The notes: a model not told the origin generated them from the sequence alone. Numbered from the stretch's first letter, positions 11,308 through 26,300 are shown. The stretch: 64,000 bases of DNA from Symbiodinium natans (GCA_905221605.1 CAJNDS010002603.1:126001-190000); one strand, 5' to 3'. Numbers and translations: made by a program.

Positions 11308-14300
11308 GCGAGAGGGCTCGGCCTGACCGGCACCTGAGCTGTATGGAACCTTTATGGAGCTGTGAGCTGTCAGCTGTCATGACCATCGCTGCTGTAGACC
11401 ATTAAAGAGTCAGTCGACACGGGACCTCACTCACGCTTGGCTTCCCGAGCATCTGGCTCAAGGGTGCAAGGGGAGGCGATCCGGAGATCCCCGAGGCACT
11501 GCAAGTAGGACAAGCATGGAAAAGATTGCCCAGCTGCATCTTCCTCAGGCATCCGCGCACCAGGGATGAGGCCTTCATGGCTTCTTCAAATTTGTTCCAG
11601 AGTCTTGCAGATATTGCCAGTCGTAGCCCACGTTGGGTAGGACAGATGCCGTGGACATCCTCAAGATTGGGGTGGCCTTGGCCGTCGTTGCTGGGAGCCC
11701 CACGAGCATGATCTGCCAGTGGAAGTATCCGAGACTTCGCCATTTACAGCCATCTAAGCATCTGCCAGGCATCGTTGCAGTAGCAGTCAGCGCGTTGCTT
11801 CGAGGCGGCTGTATGTCGTCTTCTCTGGGTGAAGACATCGAAAAAGAACAAGGAGGAGGTCGGGCACGGTCAGGGATTCTCAGATCGAGATTCAAATCAT
11901 AATCAGGAGGAAGTCGTGTCACGGAGACCTGTCAGGCGAGTCGTGCAGATGCATCGCCTAAAAACCGTTCCGGCACCACGACGCCCAGAAGTTCGAACAG
12001 CAGTTGCCTCGTTGCCCCAGGGCCTCATTGCCGGCCCCGACATTCTGAAGCGTTTGAGTTTGATGTGCCAGCCTTTTGAGGTGCTGCCGACGGTCTTTGG
12101 ATTTATTTTGGCTCTCAGAATCTGGGCTGGCAAATGCGGTAAATCTGTGGAGCATCCTGTGGCCTTAGACCTTCATGACCTTCGGGAAACGTTGCCCGTT
12201 TGGGCAGATGGTTTGGCCCCTATACTCTGTAGTTTGGAGAAGCTCGCAGCCGAGAGAAAGATAGACAGGTGTAGTAGAGTAGAGTATAGAGTCAGACAGA
12301 CGAGTCTAGAGTCTAGAGCTGCACAAGTGGCTCGCGACATCACAACAGTGGGGTGCTCAGGACTGGGACAGCCGAGGGGTTTGCCCAGGAGCTTGAACAG
12401 GAGCTTCTACTTGCTGATACGCAAGTCTAAAAGCAGTTTCTTGCATGTGAGAAAGCAAGACATGTCTCAGCGCCAATAGGACCCCTCCCCGTCCTCCCGG
12501 CTCACGCCCCAACCCCGACCCCCGGATTCCATCATCGATTTGTCAGCGAAGAATGGAGAGGCATTCTAGGTCACGGCAACACCCATACGCAGTAGACCTG
12601 AAACGAGAAAGCAGCAATGGTAATGTCCAAATCATGGTCATGGGCTTTAGGGTTGGGCTCAGGGTTGTTGCCAGCACCCTTCCCACGTCCATACGGCGGG
12701 TTTTGGTGGGGCTTAGGTGGTTTGGACGGGGGGAGGGGGCGTGCGCTGCTTTCGTGCGTCTGGTCCTGTCCACCCATGCAGGAGGCTGCGACTCACGAGA
12801 TCAGCGCTGCGGTGGTGGATCTCGAGGACTGTTCATGACCATGAGTTCATGAATTGTCAGCACGGCTACATCGCCTTCCAACACTGTCACAAATCATGGG
12901 GATCATGTGTATCTTAAAGCTATTTTGCACATGAGGACTTCGACCCTGAGACTTTCAGGCGGCACAAGGCAGGCCCACAGGGTGTAGCGAGCACAGCGTG
13001 AGAATACAGGACGCTGCTTGGCGTGTGAGGCTGTTGTGATGGTCCTCGCAACATATGGCGAAGGCGATCCGACCGACAACGCCGCGGAGTTCTTCAAGTG
13101 GCCGCTTTTGCAGCTTTTGGCACTGTTGGTTCTGCTTAGTTCTGATTTCTGAAAGTTCCCAGCTGTTCACGCGGTATCACATGGCGGTTGTGCCATGCTG
13201 GGGCGTCAAGTCCAGGTGCACCCGATCAGTTTGAATCATTTTGAACCTCAAGCTGCGCAAGACCCCAGCACACCCCCACTTAGTACTCCACGGATCAGCA
13301 GCGAGCATGCTATGCCTCCCAAATCATCTTGCGACCAGATGGGTTGTTGAAACACGGCTAGTGGCCAACCCATGGTTCCGATTCAGCGACCAGTATCCTG
13401 GAGCCAATGAGTAGAACACTTGCAGTGCTGTTCGCCGAGGCTGGAGGACGACAGCTTGGATACGGACTACTTGAAGGCCCGAGCTGCGAATTACAGCAGC
13501 TGTTGTTTTCGCACCAGGTAGCCAGCGGACCCTCCAAACCCCAGCCTTCTTTGCGTTTTTTTTGTTAATGTTGTTACGCCCCCTTGTGGGAGGAGTAGGA
13601 CGGTGCCCCGAACATCTCCGAACACTTCGGTCCCCGATTTTATGGGAGAAACGAAAAGGAAGCCCGTGCAGAAAGGAGAACGCGCTCAACGCCTCCAGAA
13701 AGTCCCCGGTCGATACCAGAAATCGCGATGAACAAGTGTTTTGGACAATTCACTTAAATGCTGGCAACTCTTGATGTGACCTCTCCCTTGGCACGATTTC
13801 GCAGAATCAGTCTTCACACATGCAGAATCAGTTGTCAGTTCGGGAGCAAGAACGCAGCCTCCCTTCGCACACCCTTTCAGATCCGCACTTGCGAGACCGA
13901 AGGAAAGGCTTACAGCACTCTTACAGCGTTGCCCCCTGCATCTCAGAGCCGTTGCTTCGGTTGATGTGTTTGGGGCTCTTCGGGGCCTGACCGCCCCTGA
14001 CCGAAGCAGAGTTTCCTGAGACAAGCCTCAAGTTCCGCGTGAAGGCGCAAACGCATGAGGAGCACGTCGACAAACATGACACCTTGCTTTGGCACGTGAC
14101 ATGCCATGACATGCCCGAAATAGGCCCTGGCAAATATTCAACCTTCACAACCCTGTTGTTATGCATGAGGCGATTCATGCCGTTCATCTGCCGCCCTCTC
14201 CTCTCCCTCTTTGCACTTGCAGCATCTCACTGCCACCACATCCTGTTAATACGGCCGCGAAGCGGTCTTTGTGTGCCAGGGAATGAAGTTCACCGTTATG

Positions 14301-17300
14301 GGTTGCGGAAACCGCCAGTATGTCCACTTCAACCAGTCGGCGAGAATTGCTCGGAACTTGTCAAAGAGATTCCGAAGTTTCAGCTGTCAAGAAAATCCAG
14401 CGTGGACTGCGACCTGGCTGCAGCTGAGGCGGATCAGCGGTTAGAGTGTCTTGGCGCCGAACGCGTCTACGAGCGTGGAGAGGGCGACGACGACCAAAAC
14501 ATTGAGGAGGATTTTGAGCAGCGCGGTCCCTTAGCCTTGGGCACGTATATTGACTTTGCAGCCCCCTTCTCAATCCCATGACTTGATCCTTGAGTAGTCA
14601 GGTGGCGAGAGAATGGCCTGTGGCCAGCTCTTCGGAAAGCTTTGGGCCTTTCAGGGGCAGACCACCTGAAGGACGCCCCCGATGTAGCAAGAAGGTTGTG
14701 CAAGGATTGAGTGCGCTTGTGTATGAGGATGAGCAGGCCGTGGAGAGCGCAGAATCTGCTGTGACCTCATGCGAAAATCATGTGAAAGAGATGACTCAAA
14801 GTAGGCCATGACACAAGAGGCCTCACTTTGACTCGAGAAGCCGCTACTGGAAGCATGGAAGCCGTTGGCAATTCTCGCAGCTCAGGTCTTGAAGCGCCTT
14901 CCTCTGAAGCTCGAGCTGTCGACAAACATGAGGACATTGCCGGTCGACCCTCTGGTGCAGGCTTGTACCTCAGGAATCGACAGGGGCTTTGTTTGCATGC
15001 ACTTGGGGCTTTTGGGGTTTTGGGCAAGGTGGGCGGTGCAGACATTCTTGGCAAGTCCTGGCCCAAGCGCGGGAGGGGGCTTCGCATGGCTTCACCGTCA
15101 TTCGCCGTCAGCGAACTCAGTACGCAAGCTTACAACATCAGTGAGCGAGACCCTGACTAAGAAGGTGGTACTTCCAGGCGTCGCTCGCGCCTGTGGTCGC
15201 TTGCGACGAGCTGCGGCAAAAGCCTGATGTGAATGCCGGTGAGGTGCCTACTTTTCCTTGCAGTGCTCCTTGCGCGTTGTGTTCCATGGCATAGCAGCAT
15301 GCCCCATGCTCCATGTAGTGTGAAAAGCAGTGGACTAGGGTTCGGGCGGGGTCATTGAGGCAAAACGACAAAGCACATTGAGTTCAACGTGCAGCAACTA
15401 CCCGCTGTGGACTGGCGAACTGCAGATAATTTGGAGGCCACCATAAAACTGGACTGTGGCAACGAAGAGTAGGGCATGCATGTGATATTGTCGATATTGT
15501 GATGGTATGGTGTATCACATTCGTCCCTGCATCCCAGATTGGACTCGCAATCTCCTCTCTCGCAGACACACGCATGTTGTGTTGTGCTGCATGCAGTATG
15601 CATGGCCGCAGGTGGTGCTCAAGGGATCACTCACGTAGCAGGTCTGGATGAGTGCGGTGCTGTTGGGGGATCGACTGCCATGGGATGTGGCGCCTCCCAG
15701 GCAAAGTCCCATCTGCAGGAAGCGACGCTAGACCCCCCGGGCTCTCATGTTACACTGCCGGCCGGGAGCAAAGTCGAGGTCCAGACATTCGTGGAGGAGC
15801 CATGTGCAGCAAGCCCCATGGCAAGTCCAACGGCAAGTCCAACGGCAACTCCGCTGTCAAGCTCTCCGACTGCCCTAACTCCTGCAACATCCAGATCTAG
15901 ACCACGAGCCCCGAAGGCTCCACAAGCAACCTGGGTCGAGAACGGGCCTCGCAGCTACAGGAAGGCTCCGGGCAAGGCAAACGCCTTGCGAAGGACGCTT
16001 CGTAGATTCACGTGGCAGGGTTTGTGGGTTTGCGCGAAATTAAAAGTTTCTTGAACATACAGAAGCCCGAAACTAAGGCTACGTCGGACCTATGGGTAGG
16101 TCTACCCTAGGCCTACGGGTAGCCTATGTACAGGCCTACGTAGAGGCTATGCGAGGCTACCTATAGGCCTATCCGTAGGCCTACGAGTGGGCTACTGGTA
16201 GGCCTCCCTGTAGGCCTACCAGGCCTACCAGTAGGGCTGTGGATAGCCTACCGGTAGGCCTACCCGTAGGCCTACGGAAGGGCTACAGGCAGGCCTATCC
16301 GTAGGGCTATAGGTAGGCTACCGGCAGGCCTACCCGTAGGCCTATGGGTAGGCTACCGGTAGGCCTGCCCATAGGCGTGTAGGTATGCTACCGGTAGGCC
16401 TGGTCGCAGGCCTATAAGTAAGCTATCTAGAGGCCGACCCGCAGGCCTAGGGGTAGGCTACCGGTAGGCCGACCCGTCAAACTGCTCCCTAAATTCTCGA
16501 CCCGAGACATCATGTGCATCCGTAAAAGAAATCACGCGCGCATGGACTCTTAGGCCCTCCTTTTTGTGCCCGAGCCCCAGCCCCGAGATCATCACTACTA
16601 CGTATAAGCCTGCGGGTAGGGCTGCCGGTCGCCTACCCGTAGGCCTGCGGGTAGGCCTACCGGTAGCCTACCCGTAGGCCTGCGGGTCGGCCTAGAGATA
16701 GCTTACTTATAGGCCTGCGACCAGGCCTACCGGTAGCATACCTACACGCCTATGGGCAGGCCTACCGGTAGCCTACCCATAGGCCTACGGGTAGGCCTGC
16801 CGGGAGCCCACCCGTAGGCCTACGGATAGGCCTACCGGCAGCCTACCCGCAGGCCTACGGGTAGGCCTACGCGTAGGCTGCCCGTGGCCCTTTGATACGT
16901 CTACGGGTAGGCCACACGAGGGCCTACGGATAGGCCTACGCGTAGGCTGCCGCAGACTCTACCGACAGGCCTACGCGTAGCCAGCCGTAGGCCCTACAGC
17001 TAGGGCTACGGGTGGCCTATACGTTTGGGCTTCTTTACCTTCTTGAAACAAATGGGATGAGGATGAGGTCCCTGACGTTGACCCATCGAGACATCCTGCC
17101 CTATGCCCTGAATTTGTGCTCTAAAGAACAGGATCAGGGTTTTCGGGGGTAGTTTTCGACCTTACTCATGGGGGTCTGTGGGGATTTGGAAGGGCAAAGT
17201 TGGAAGCCATACCAAAGACGAAGTGCATGGTCAGGAGTCAGGCGGATGGTATGAGATGCGAACGCATGAATCTGTGCTGGTGTTGGTTGGTTCAGGGCGG

Positions 17301-20300
17301 CCAGCTACTGCATAACTAGTGCTCAATCGTGCAACTGAAGCTAGTGCCTGTGTGCTTCCCGTCTAGCTTTATTTGGTATGGAACCATTATGCGAGCGCTT
17401 CGCTGTAAAGCCTTGAGACAGTCAGCGCCCCTGCAATTTGGGGAGGTCCTTCTTGAGCCTTCTTGTGTCGAGTTCCCTTCAGTTCCAGTTCAGAGGAACT
17501 CCGCTCCTGAGAATCGCGACGCGCCAGTCTCGGAGCAAGCTCGTCTGCATCCCGTCCGCATTCCAGCTCTGTCTCTGCTGCTTTTCTGGCGCTAGGAGAT
17601 GCTTGGAGATGCTAGGAGTTGCTCTGGCAGCTGATCTCTTGTTCTATGCAAGTCACAAGCCTGAGGAGCGTTTGCGCGACCTTGAGTGCCACGACACCAC
17701 CGCCGCACAACTCGCACAGTCCTCCGCAACTCCCTGGAGCGGTGCCACAAGTGAATGCGGCGACGGAGGGGCTTACGCGTACTACTGGCGCCACATGTGA
17801 CGCCTCAGAGGCTCCCACGCCAATCTTAACTAACCTGAGCAGCTCAATGACACTGGCGAGTGCGGACACCCAGGAGGAATGTCGAGGCCAGCGACCTCTG
17901 CAACCTTTGAATGTATGTGTGTATGTGTGCGTGTGATTGTGTGTGTGTGCGCGTCATCCTGTGGCCGTGAAAAGGAATAGGTCCCACTTACCAAAGCAAG
18001 TTTGGGCAAGACTTTGCGGGTTGCGCTAGAGGTGCAGATCTGCTTCCCAGCGAGTAGCCCACACTGGCTTCAAAAGTAAAGTTGTGGCTTGAGCATTTCT
18101 CCTCTGTGGAGTGGTCGAGACAGATATGTAGCAGATTCGCTTGCGTGCATGTGCATGTGACAGTCATTCTGCTAAAAATAGCCGAGTCGCCAATGATGAG
18201 TCGAATACGGAAACCTTTCAGGGCCGACGATGCCCTCGCCTTTGAATATCGAATCAGTGAAGACGGTGAAGTCCTTGGAGCCGAGCCTTCGCTGGATTGC
18301 CGAACGCTTCGCAGACTTCGCAGCAGTTTCGTAAATTCATTGAGTGGTAGATTATTATTTGAGTATGCTTGAAAAGTCCCGAGACCGTTCACCATCACCC
18401 TTCTCTTTGCCAGCCGAGAAGGGGGTAGGGTAGGGGAAGGGAGCAGGGACACCGGCCCATGAAATGGAGCGTCTTGTGCTGGCTTTAGATGAATGTTGGA
18501 TGTCGGCTGCAGGGCATTGACAGTTCTAGGCTTCTGTCCATTCCTGAGGACGAGGAGCCTCACAGGACTTGAGGGTTTCAGCCAGCAACAGTGCAAACAC
18601 CGCTCGCGCTGCATGTTGACCCACTTTGAATGGTCCCACGAGAATGAAGTCGGTAGATTCACCAATTGTTTGGACGGTGGGTGAGTGGGCTGCAGAAGAC
18701 GTAGGGTTGAGAAGAGTCTTTCATTGACCTTGCCCGTTTAGCAGGAGGCGAGGCTCTGGGGCCTGCGATCTTGACCGATGTCCAGGTGACCCAGCTAGGC
18801 CAGACGCTAGGCTGAACATGGGGGCTTCGGCTGGCAACACTGAGCCCAACAGCTAAGCTTGCTAAACATTTGCTAAACCCAGGATCTTCAGTTTCGTGGA
18901 CAAGAACGGCGACGGGAAACTGACAAGGAAGGAGCTTCTCATCGGCTTGAAGAAGTCCCCTGCAGCGGCGCGGCTATTCTCAGGTGTTGAGGTGCCAGCA
19001 AGGGCGAGGGGCAAGGGCGAAACATGGCGAAATTGTCAAGTAAAAGGGCATGCTCACCACGTGTGGATACTTGTGGCACACAGCCACAGTGCCACAGTTC
19101 AAGAGACTTAGGTCCGCGCGCTCTTTGGGATCTCCGGAGGCGATCTGGAGGAAATCCAAGCGGATTTCGAGGGTCAAGGCGGGACTCCACTCATTCCGAC
19201 AGAACGCTTGGGCGATTGAATGCATACTACCACGTCAAGCTGGCTGCCCCTAGCACCCTATAGGCTTGAACCCGGAACCCATCCCTTGAAAAAAACTTGG
19301 TGGGCCTGCGGCCTCCCAGGCCAAAGCCCAGAGAGGGTGAAACCTGATCACCAAGCCCAGGAACGTGAGAAGCGGGCCGGGGTTCAGAAGAAAGAAGCCG
19401 CAACATCTTTCTTCCCTGCGCCCACCGAGGCCGTCTGGGCTCTGCAGAAGGGCAGTGGTGCCTCTTGCGCCGCGGCCGCAACTTCTGCCTTTTGCTTTGA
19501 GTCGGTTGTGGATCCCTCCAGCCATTCCAGCCTGCAGGCCGACATGTGAAAGTGTTTTTGGGGTTGTCGGAGTTTCCCTGACGCAAGCGCTGCTGAGTTT
19601 TTCGTATATGGTGACAGTTGTGACCCTCTGCTTGCCCGATGCGATGTTTGCAGAATCTGCAAGGACGTCAGCAGAAGGTGACGTCTTGCACAGGGCAGAG
19701 TTCATCAAGCACTTTGCTGAACATCCAGAGCAGGCAATCAGGGGGTTGCTCGGCGACGACGGCATGCGTGAGCATCTGCGCTGACGAATGCAAGTTCCAG
19801 ACCACCACATATCCGGTTTAAAGTGGTTCTAAGATACAATAGCTGCGAGCAAGGATCCGCTTGCATTGTGGAGACCCTGACCGACCCAGGTTCATAGCAA
19901 CACAGGCGCACGGGTTGCTAACATGCTGTAACTACTCTTGCTGATACATGCAACTGACAGAAGCTCTCGCCATTCATGCTCGATCCCTTGCATTCATGCT
20001 GACGTGCTTTCCATTCACCAGCGTTGCCGCTGGACACCCCACTAACAGGTTACGGCAGGGTGGAAGTCAAATCCGCAGCGACGTAAACCCCCCGAAGCCC
20101 CTCCGTGTACCCCTCGTCAGGACTGGCAGCCTGTCCCAAAGGGAGCTGCCTGCCCTCCAGGCTTAGAGTACAAGAGCCTTCGTTGCATGATGAGCGCAAG
20201 CATTATAGGCATTAGTCGCTCAGATGTTGCAGGGTTGCGGGGTTACGAAGTACCGCGGGTGACACGCCAGATCCACCACAACAAAGAGTGACACGAAAGC

Positions 20301-23300
20301 CTTGCTACTGTCCTGCTGATGGCAACAATCAAGGCTGGAGGGAGGATTCGTTGACTTTCCTTTCGGGCGGAGCAAAAACAGAGCAGAATGATTGCAAAAG
20401 CACTTACGGAACGCCCACGAAACACATCGAAACACTGTCATCCAGCGTCTTCCCGAGTCTGGCGCTGTCTATCTTGGTGTTTGCCGGTGTCGTTTCCATC
20501 AGCGTGGACCGTGCTCCTTTTGCATACCCTGCAGAAAGAATGGCAGGACCAAGGGATGTGGAGCATTGACGAAACACTGACGAAACGGATCATTGATGCA
20601 GGCATGACATGGTGAGAGCCTTTGGAGTGTTGGGTGAATCTGTCTGCTGCTCGCCAACAGGCTCTCTAGCAGCTAGCAACTGGCTCTTGGCTTTCACAGC
20701 AGTGGAAGCCTTGCAAAGAAATGCGGGAAAGCCCTCAGTGACCCTCAGAAGCAGGGATGTGACACACAATGTGGGGCCGCAGCTGCACAACTCAAGTCAC
20801 GAGACTCGGCCCCGTGACCTTTGCTGGCGGTGCGATGTCGTTTTCCAATCACCCGGCTGGGATGCGGTCTTATAACCTAGTTACTAGTTATCAGCATGTA
20901 TCTGGCCCTGGAATTTCAGGTTGGGCTCACAACCCATCAGGGTTATGTCGTTGTTGCCTAACATCCATTGCAGCACATGCAGGATCGTGAGGACTTGAGG
21001 CCCATTCCATGGAAGATAGGATGTTGCATGCCTCCTGTCTTGTATTTTGATTCTTTGGATCCTGAAGAAAAGTTTACAACAAGGGCCATGGTTTGTATCG
21101 TGGGCTAGAAAGCTGCTCGGCCTACAGTGCTTGATGCTTCTATTCCAGTACGCGAGCGTCTGCTGTCACGAAAGGTTCGGACGGAGAGGCTAGAAGACCC
21201 GGCAGAAGAAAAGACACACCCTGTCGTACACACACAAAAAGTGTGGAAGTGCAAACCTGTATACTGCGCAGCTTGCCACGTGAAATGCTGAGGATGGATT
21301 TGGCCACCGGAGAGACTCTGGGGCGCCTTTGCAAAAGCAAAGCGTGATGTTTGGAGTAGTTTGAATAGCTAGCATGGAGAAGGTCGATGACAATGTCGAG
21401 ATGTGTTGTGCTGTCAGTGGCCATGCCATGTTCGCTTGTGTCTTGGGGATGCTAGGCCCCCAAGCAACAGTTGTTCTGGTGCCAGCTTTACAGGGGAGGG
21501 ATCATCCCCCCGTGGGCTGGAGCATTGACGCCTGAAAGGCTCTGCTTTTGAAAAAGAGGCCCTCTCCGACTGCTGTTTTAAGCTATTGGACAATACTTGT
21601 TTCCCAGGTGAACTTAAGTGAACTGTCGGTTGTATGCTGCTCTGGAGAGAACCACCTTTTGGTCTCGCCACCGATGGTTCCTGCGAGTTGAGAGCGCCGA
21701 GATGCGAACCAAAAAGCTGAGAATCGTAGATTGCAGCAAGCTGCAGAAACTCGGGGGTTAGCATGCCTTCTCCACCACGCAACAGCCGGTCATCAACAAA
21801 GACGATCTGCCTATCCGATTATCTCCAATGGTCACCAACCGAATTACTATGGATAGCTATTGGTACTGATTGGTACTGCGCTACGGCGAAGCATCGGTGA
21901 GTAGGACACAGCGTCCCAGCAAAAGAACCTCGGGCTGTCGACTCGAATTAATCTGTCGAGGAAGGGGCGAAGAGATCTGAGGCCACTTGTGGCTGTAGGA
22001 TCCGCTAGGGCTTAGGATTTATGACAGCAGTCTGCATCCATGCAATCTACACCACGCAGCCGCACGATGTGGTTATTGCTGCGCTGCATGGAAGAATGGC
22101 AGGTTTTGCCCGAGAATCCTCACGATTTGGTGCAGTGGTTTGCAGAACGACTTGGTGTGGCCGACCAGCTGGAAAGCGGGGCCCTGGGTTGCTGAGAGTC
22201 TGAGAGGTCCTTTGCCACAATCTGCACCTGCTGCCGCTGGCCCAGGTCATTTAACTTTCATCCGCTCGGCGGACACCGTCAAGGCAGCCAGGGCCTTCAC
22301 CTCCTCGGAGCCTACGGGTCTGCTTTAAGCGTTTCCCGCCTATGTCGCCTACGTCGCCTACGTGTCAGTTTGGAACACAGACCGACAGACCAAGGTGAAG
22401 AAGCCCTTCCCAGCACCATGCACTGTCCAAACAGCTCTGTCACTGTATTGCGACCTGTGCGCCGTGCACAAGCCCGGGCCGTAGTGCCGTGGAGGATATA
22501 GAACCTGAGAGTACCCTGGCACTGCCAGTCTCATGGGTTTTGAGTCTGAACCTGAGGGCCTGCTGCAAGCGCTTGGTGCCCTTCGTTCGGGATGAAGCCG
22601 ACAGCAAGGCCCTCCAGGCACTTTTGCAAGACCGCGAGGCCAGACTCTGATTCGACTTGACAGAGCATGATGCCGTATGATCTTCGATTTCTGAAGTGCA
22701 TGTGCATGAAGGCGTTCCAGATTCTAGCTGATGGCCGCATGAGCATGCGGGACTTCTTTGAGCGGGGCTCGCAGCTATTTTTGTTCTTGTTTTTTACAGA
22801 CAGTTCTCAGGGCACACTGTCGCATTGATGCATGCTCAACCAAGGCTATTTATGGAATCAGCGGAGATTGACTTGTCGGCTTTTGTGCAGCTCTGCCAAA
22901 GACAAAAGAACAGGCCACGAAGTCGAATCGGCTCGACTCCAACCAAAGGTTGTTTCTATGCGAGGCCGTACACCATCGCTTCGTCCTCCAAGGAGGATCC
23001 AAACAGGCTGGGAAGGCCAAAAGAACCGATTGAACCCATTGCTCTCGCGTGCCAGGATAGCCATCTGCGTCAGCCTTGTCCAGGAGGAACGCAGGAGCCC
23101 TGAAGCTGCCGTGAAGGCGGGCTTGTGTCGGCTGCGAGAGAAGTTGCAGTTGGGTGTGGATTCCAAATTGTGCCTTGAAGCATGCCTTGCCACGGCCAAA
23201 TGCCAACAAAGGACAACAAATTCAGGGCCAACGCTGTACTTTAGGCGTGATTGCGGCCAAGTCTTTGAAGGCGATACCGGCTCAAACCACTACGTAACTG

Positions 23301-26300
23301 CGCAGCAATGCCAGACTGTAGTGTCCTTGATTAGCACGATCTGAACAACGCAATCTGAACTAGAAGCCGCCCCACAGCCAGCCTGGAGAGGATCTGATTG
23401 GTCGGGGCATTCAGATCCCACGAGCCACTGCATTCCTGCAGAAGCTTGGTGAGACCGCCGCGAAACCTAGGCATTCGCCTTGCTGCCAGCTGCTTCATGC
23501 TCTTCCTGCCGTTGAATGAAATTGGGGTCATAGAGTCAAGACCTGCCTAAATACAGTGCCTGGGACTGCCGCAGGAAATTCCGCGGGCTCTGTTCCGAAA
23601 TGTTGTGCACCAGGACCCCCGATTCGATGGTTTTGGGATGGTCCTGTGGGGAGGAGAGGAGGACCGTCACTTTCTCTGATTATCTTGAATGAGGACGCAA
23701 TGCGGAGCAAAGCACTGGATTTATGCGCGGGCCTCCACTTTCCGTTTGCCCGGAACTTGGCAAAACGCTCGGTGTGGAGACAAGCCTTCGAGCACGTGTT
23801 CTTGCCGTGGTAGGCCACGGCGCACCACGCTCCCGATCGTCATGATCGGTGTGGACACACAGTCTGCTGTAGGCTCTCAACCCATGCGTTAGCACAGACT
23901 CTTATGTGCAGATTGAGGTGCCGGTACAGGCTTGGCACCTTTTCGAGGCTTTGTGCGTGAGTTTAAAGCCGAAAATGGGTGCAAGGCTCAGCGTCTCGCA
24001 AAAGCTTCCTCAATCTCAGCTTCCTTGCAATGATCAGAGACCCCCCCGTCCCCTGCGTCCCCGCGGGTATCCGCGGGTCACTCGCTTTTGTCAGGTGCCG
24101 GACAAAGACCATTCTGTTCTTTGGGTGCACCAAGCGAGATGAAGATTACATCTACAAGGAGGAGCTCTGATTCCAGTGTTTGTTGCTTTGCGGCCCGAAC
24201 GGACCAAGCAAGGGTCCTTGGCCATGTGTTGGATGAGAGACTGAGCAGGCCAACTGTGTGATGGTGATATGGTGTAGCATTCGGACAGCCTTGGTGTTGT
24301 GATGCTGTTCCCAGTTGATTTGCATACATTTGGGTCAAACTAGTGTTTCCTGTGTTCTCTTCGCCTTCAGGTGCCGTGTATATTTCAAATCGCAAACGAT
24401 GATCCTCTCGGGCTTCCACGCCAGCGTTGCTCTCATCTGCACACCGTGCTCTTCGGAGAGCCGGTCCCATGCGCCCCCCCCCCAACCCTCTTTGATTGAT
24501 TCAATCTCTCTGAGAGGGAGTCGGAAGTTCTGTAGAGGCTGCCCTACTTCATTTTTGACAGGCTTTGGCTTTTTTGATTTAGTTGGGTGTTCCGTTTTCG
24601 GTGCCTTCGTCGGCAGAATGTGCTGTTCAACCACAACAGAATGTTGATTCGCTGGTGTTGCAGGACTTCGGTGCCCGCCTTCCCCAATTACCGCCTAAAA
24701 CATATCCCTCCTGGACACTGCACCCCCTGACAGCTCCTTCTCCTTTTTCATGCCAACCCACGTGCCCGTCATGCACGTCTCCCTTTCACCTTCCTGGGTT
24801 GATCGGCCAACGGGCTCGGAAGGACCCAAAAAAGCTTCCCGAAGCTGAGCAATCGTATTTTGGGCACATTCACATCCTGAGTCGTTCTGCACGCATGTTG
24901 TAATAGAGTCTGTGAAAGCTTTATGCCAGATAAGTATATCGAGATCCGCTCGACTCGCTGTTGCTGAGCAGGTAATAGTCGCATTGGCGGGTCGGCGTGT
25001 ACTTAGTATACTTTAAGTGCTTGTCACAACTGTGATTGTTTTGCTACAGTCTTGGTGCGTGTTGGCTCTCAGTAGCAAGTACCCTCATGTGATTGTTTCG
25101 CTTGTTGGCGCTCATGGGCTTACCCGCTTTCTTTTGCCAACTCGAATATCCTATCGTTCGCGAGATGGTAGCGAGAAAGAGCCCCTCAGGATCACTGTCA
25201 CAACAGTTTTGTTGCCGCCAGCAGCTAGCCGCTATCATCTACTCGAACGTGCAAGAGTATGGGCGGGTGTTGACAACATCAGAGGGAGAGAGAGTGATAG
25301 AGAAAGGACAATTCAATCACCAGCCGCCGCTTTGTGCGCAGCCCCAAGAAAGAATGAAAGGAAAGAAAAGGACAATTCAACATTTGGCACTAGACTGTGT
25401 GGCTCTAAAGAAACTTGCTTTTTGCATTGGACCAGCGGAAATCTCCCCTATCCCGTCCTTGGGCCTAATGAGATAACCTTGAATCTGATAAGGCATAGAA
25501 GACATGAGGATGTCTCATTGATATATAAAGGGAGACAAGGATTTCTCATGAACGTAAGCATGCATTGAACGCTAAATTTGCACGGCTGGCCCATATTCGG
25601 GCTCTGTGCACGGCTGAAGAGGAGGGAAGGGTCAGAAGACACAACATAAGGGATTAGGGCTCAATCAGGGAGGGGGATGGGAGAAACAGCCAAGCATGCC
25701 CCAAGCCTGTACAATGAGCATGAGACTCCAGCAGCCTCTGCAAACATGTAGTTTGCCAGTTTGCTTTCTGTGGGATTGGTGTGCGAGACACGGCTTGAGG
25801 TCTTGAAATTCGAGTCAGATATGCGGAGTATCAGGCGGCCTCCCCCAAGCAAGTACAGACCACACCTTCAGCCCTGGAGAGGCCATGAGCCCGAGATCTC
25901 CGACATGCCCACGCAAATGCCAAGCTGAAGCTTCTGAAATCTACTGAAATCTTTCTGGTTTCAGTCCGAAACACACCCCCCCCTCTGCCCCAAGATCCCC
26001 AGACCCTGCTCAACACACCTTTCCTGCGCGGAGGAGCTCTCCGAAGCTGTAGAAATGAAGCCGCCAGCTCTCAAGGAGTTGATAACGGCTTTCTCGCGTG
26101 AGCAGAAGGAGAAGGAGCCCTGGTTTCATTCGCAGACTTCATCGCAGCGCAGTTTCCTTTTCTTTTCTGGTTGTTTTGCCTTGTTGGAGGTCTACGTGCA
26201 GCACAGACTCAAGGAGAAGTCGGCTGAGGCAGATTTCCATCCTGATGCACATCATGCAAAACTCCAGCAACGGCCAAGGTTAAGCAGTTGATCGCCGACG

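Noticed and set aside
11829-12479. 216-codon + frame as a single exon of the reductase
   Set aside because: Its first third (SKKNKEEVGHGQ) may be the linker after the membrane anchor, but the true FMN exon TGTAEGFAQ at 12362 is in another frame, so most of this frame is intron.
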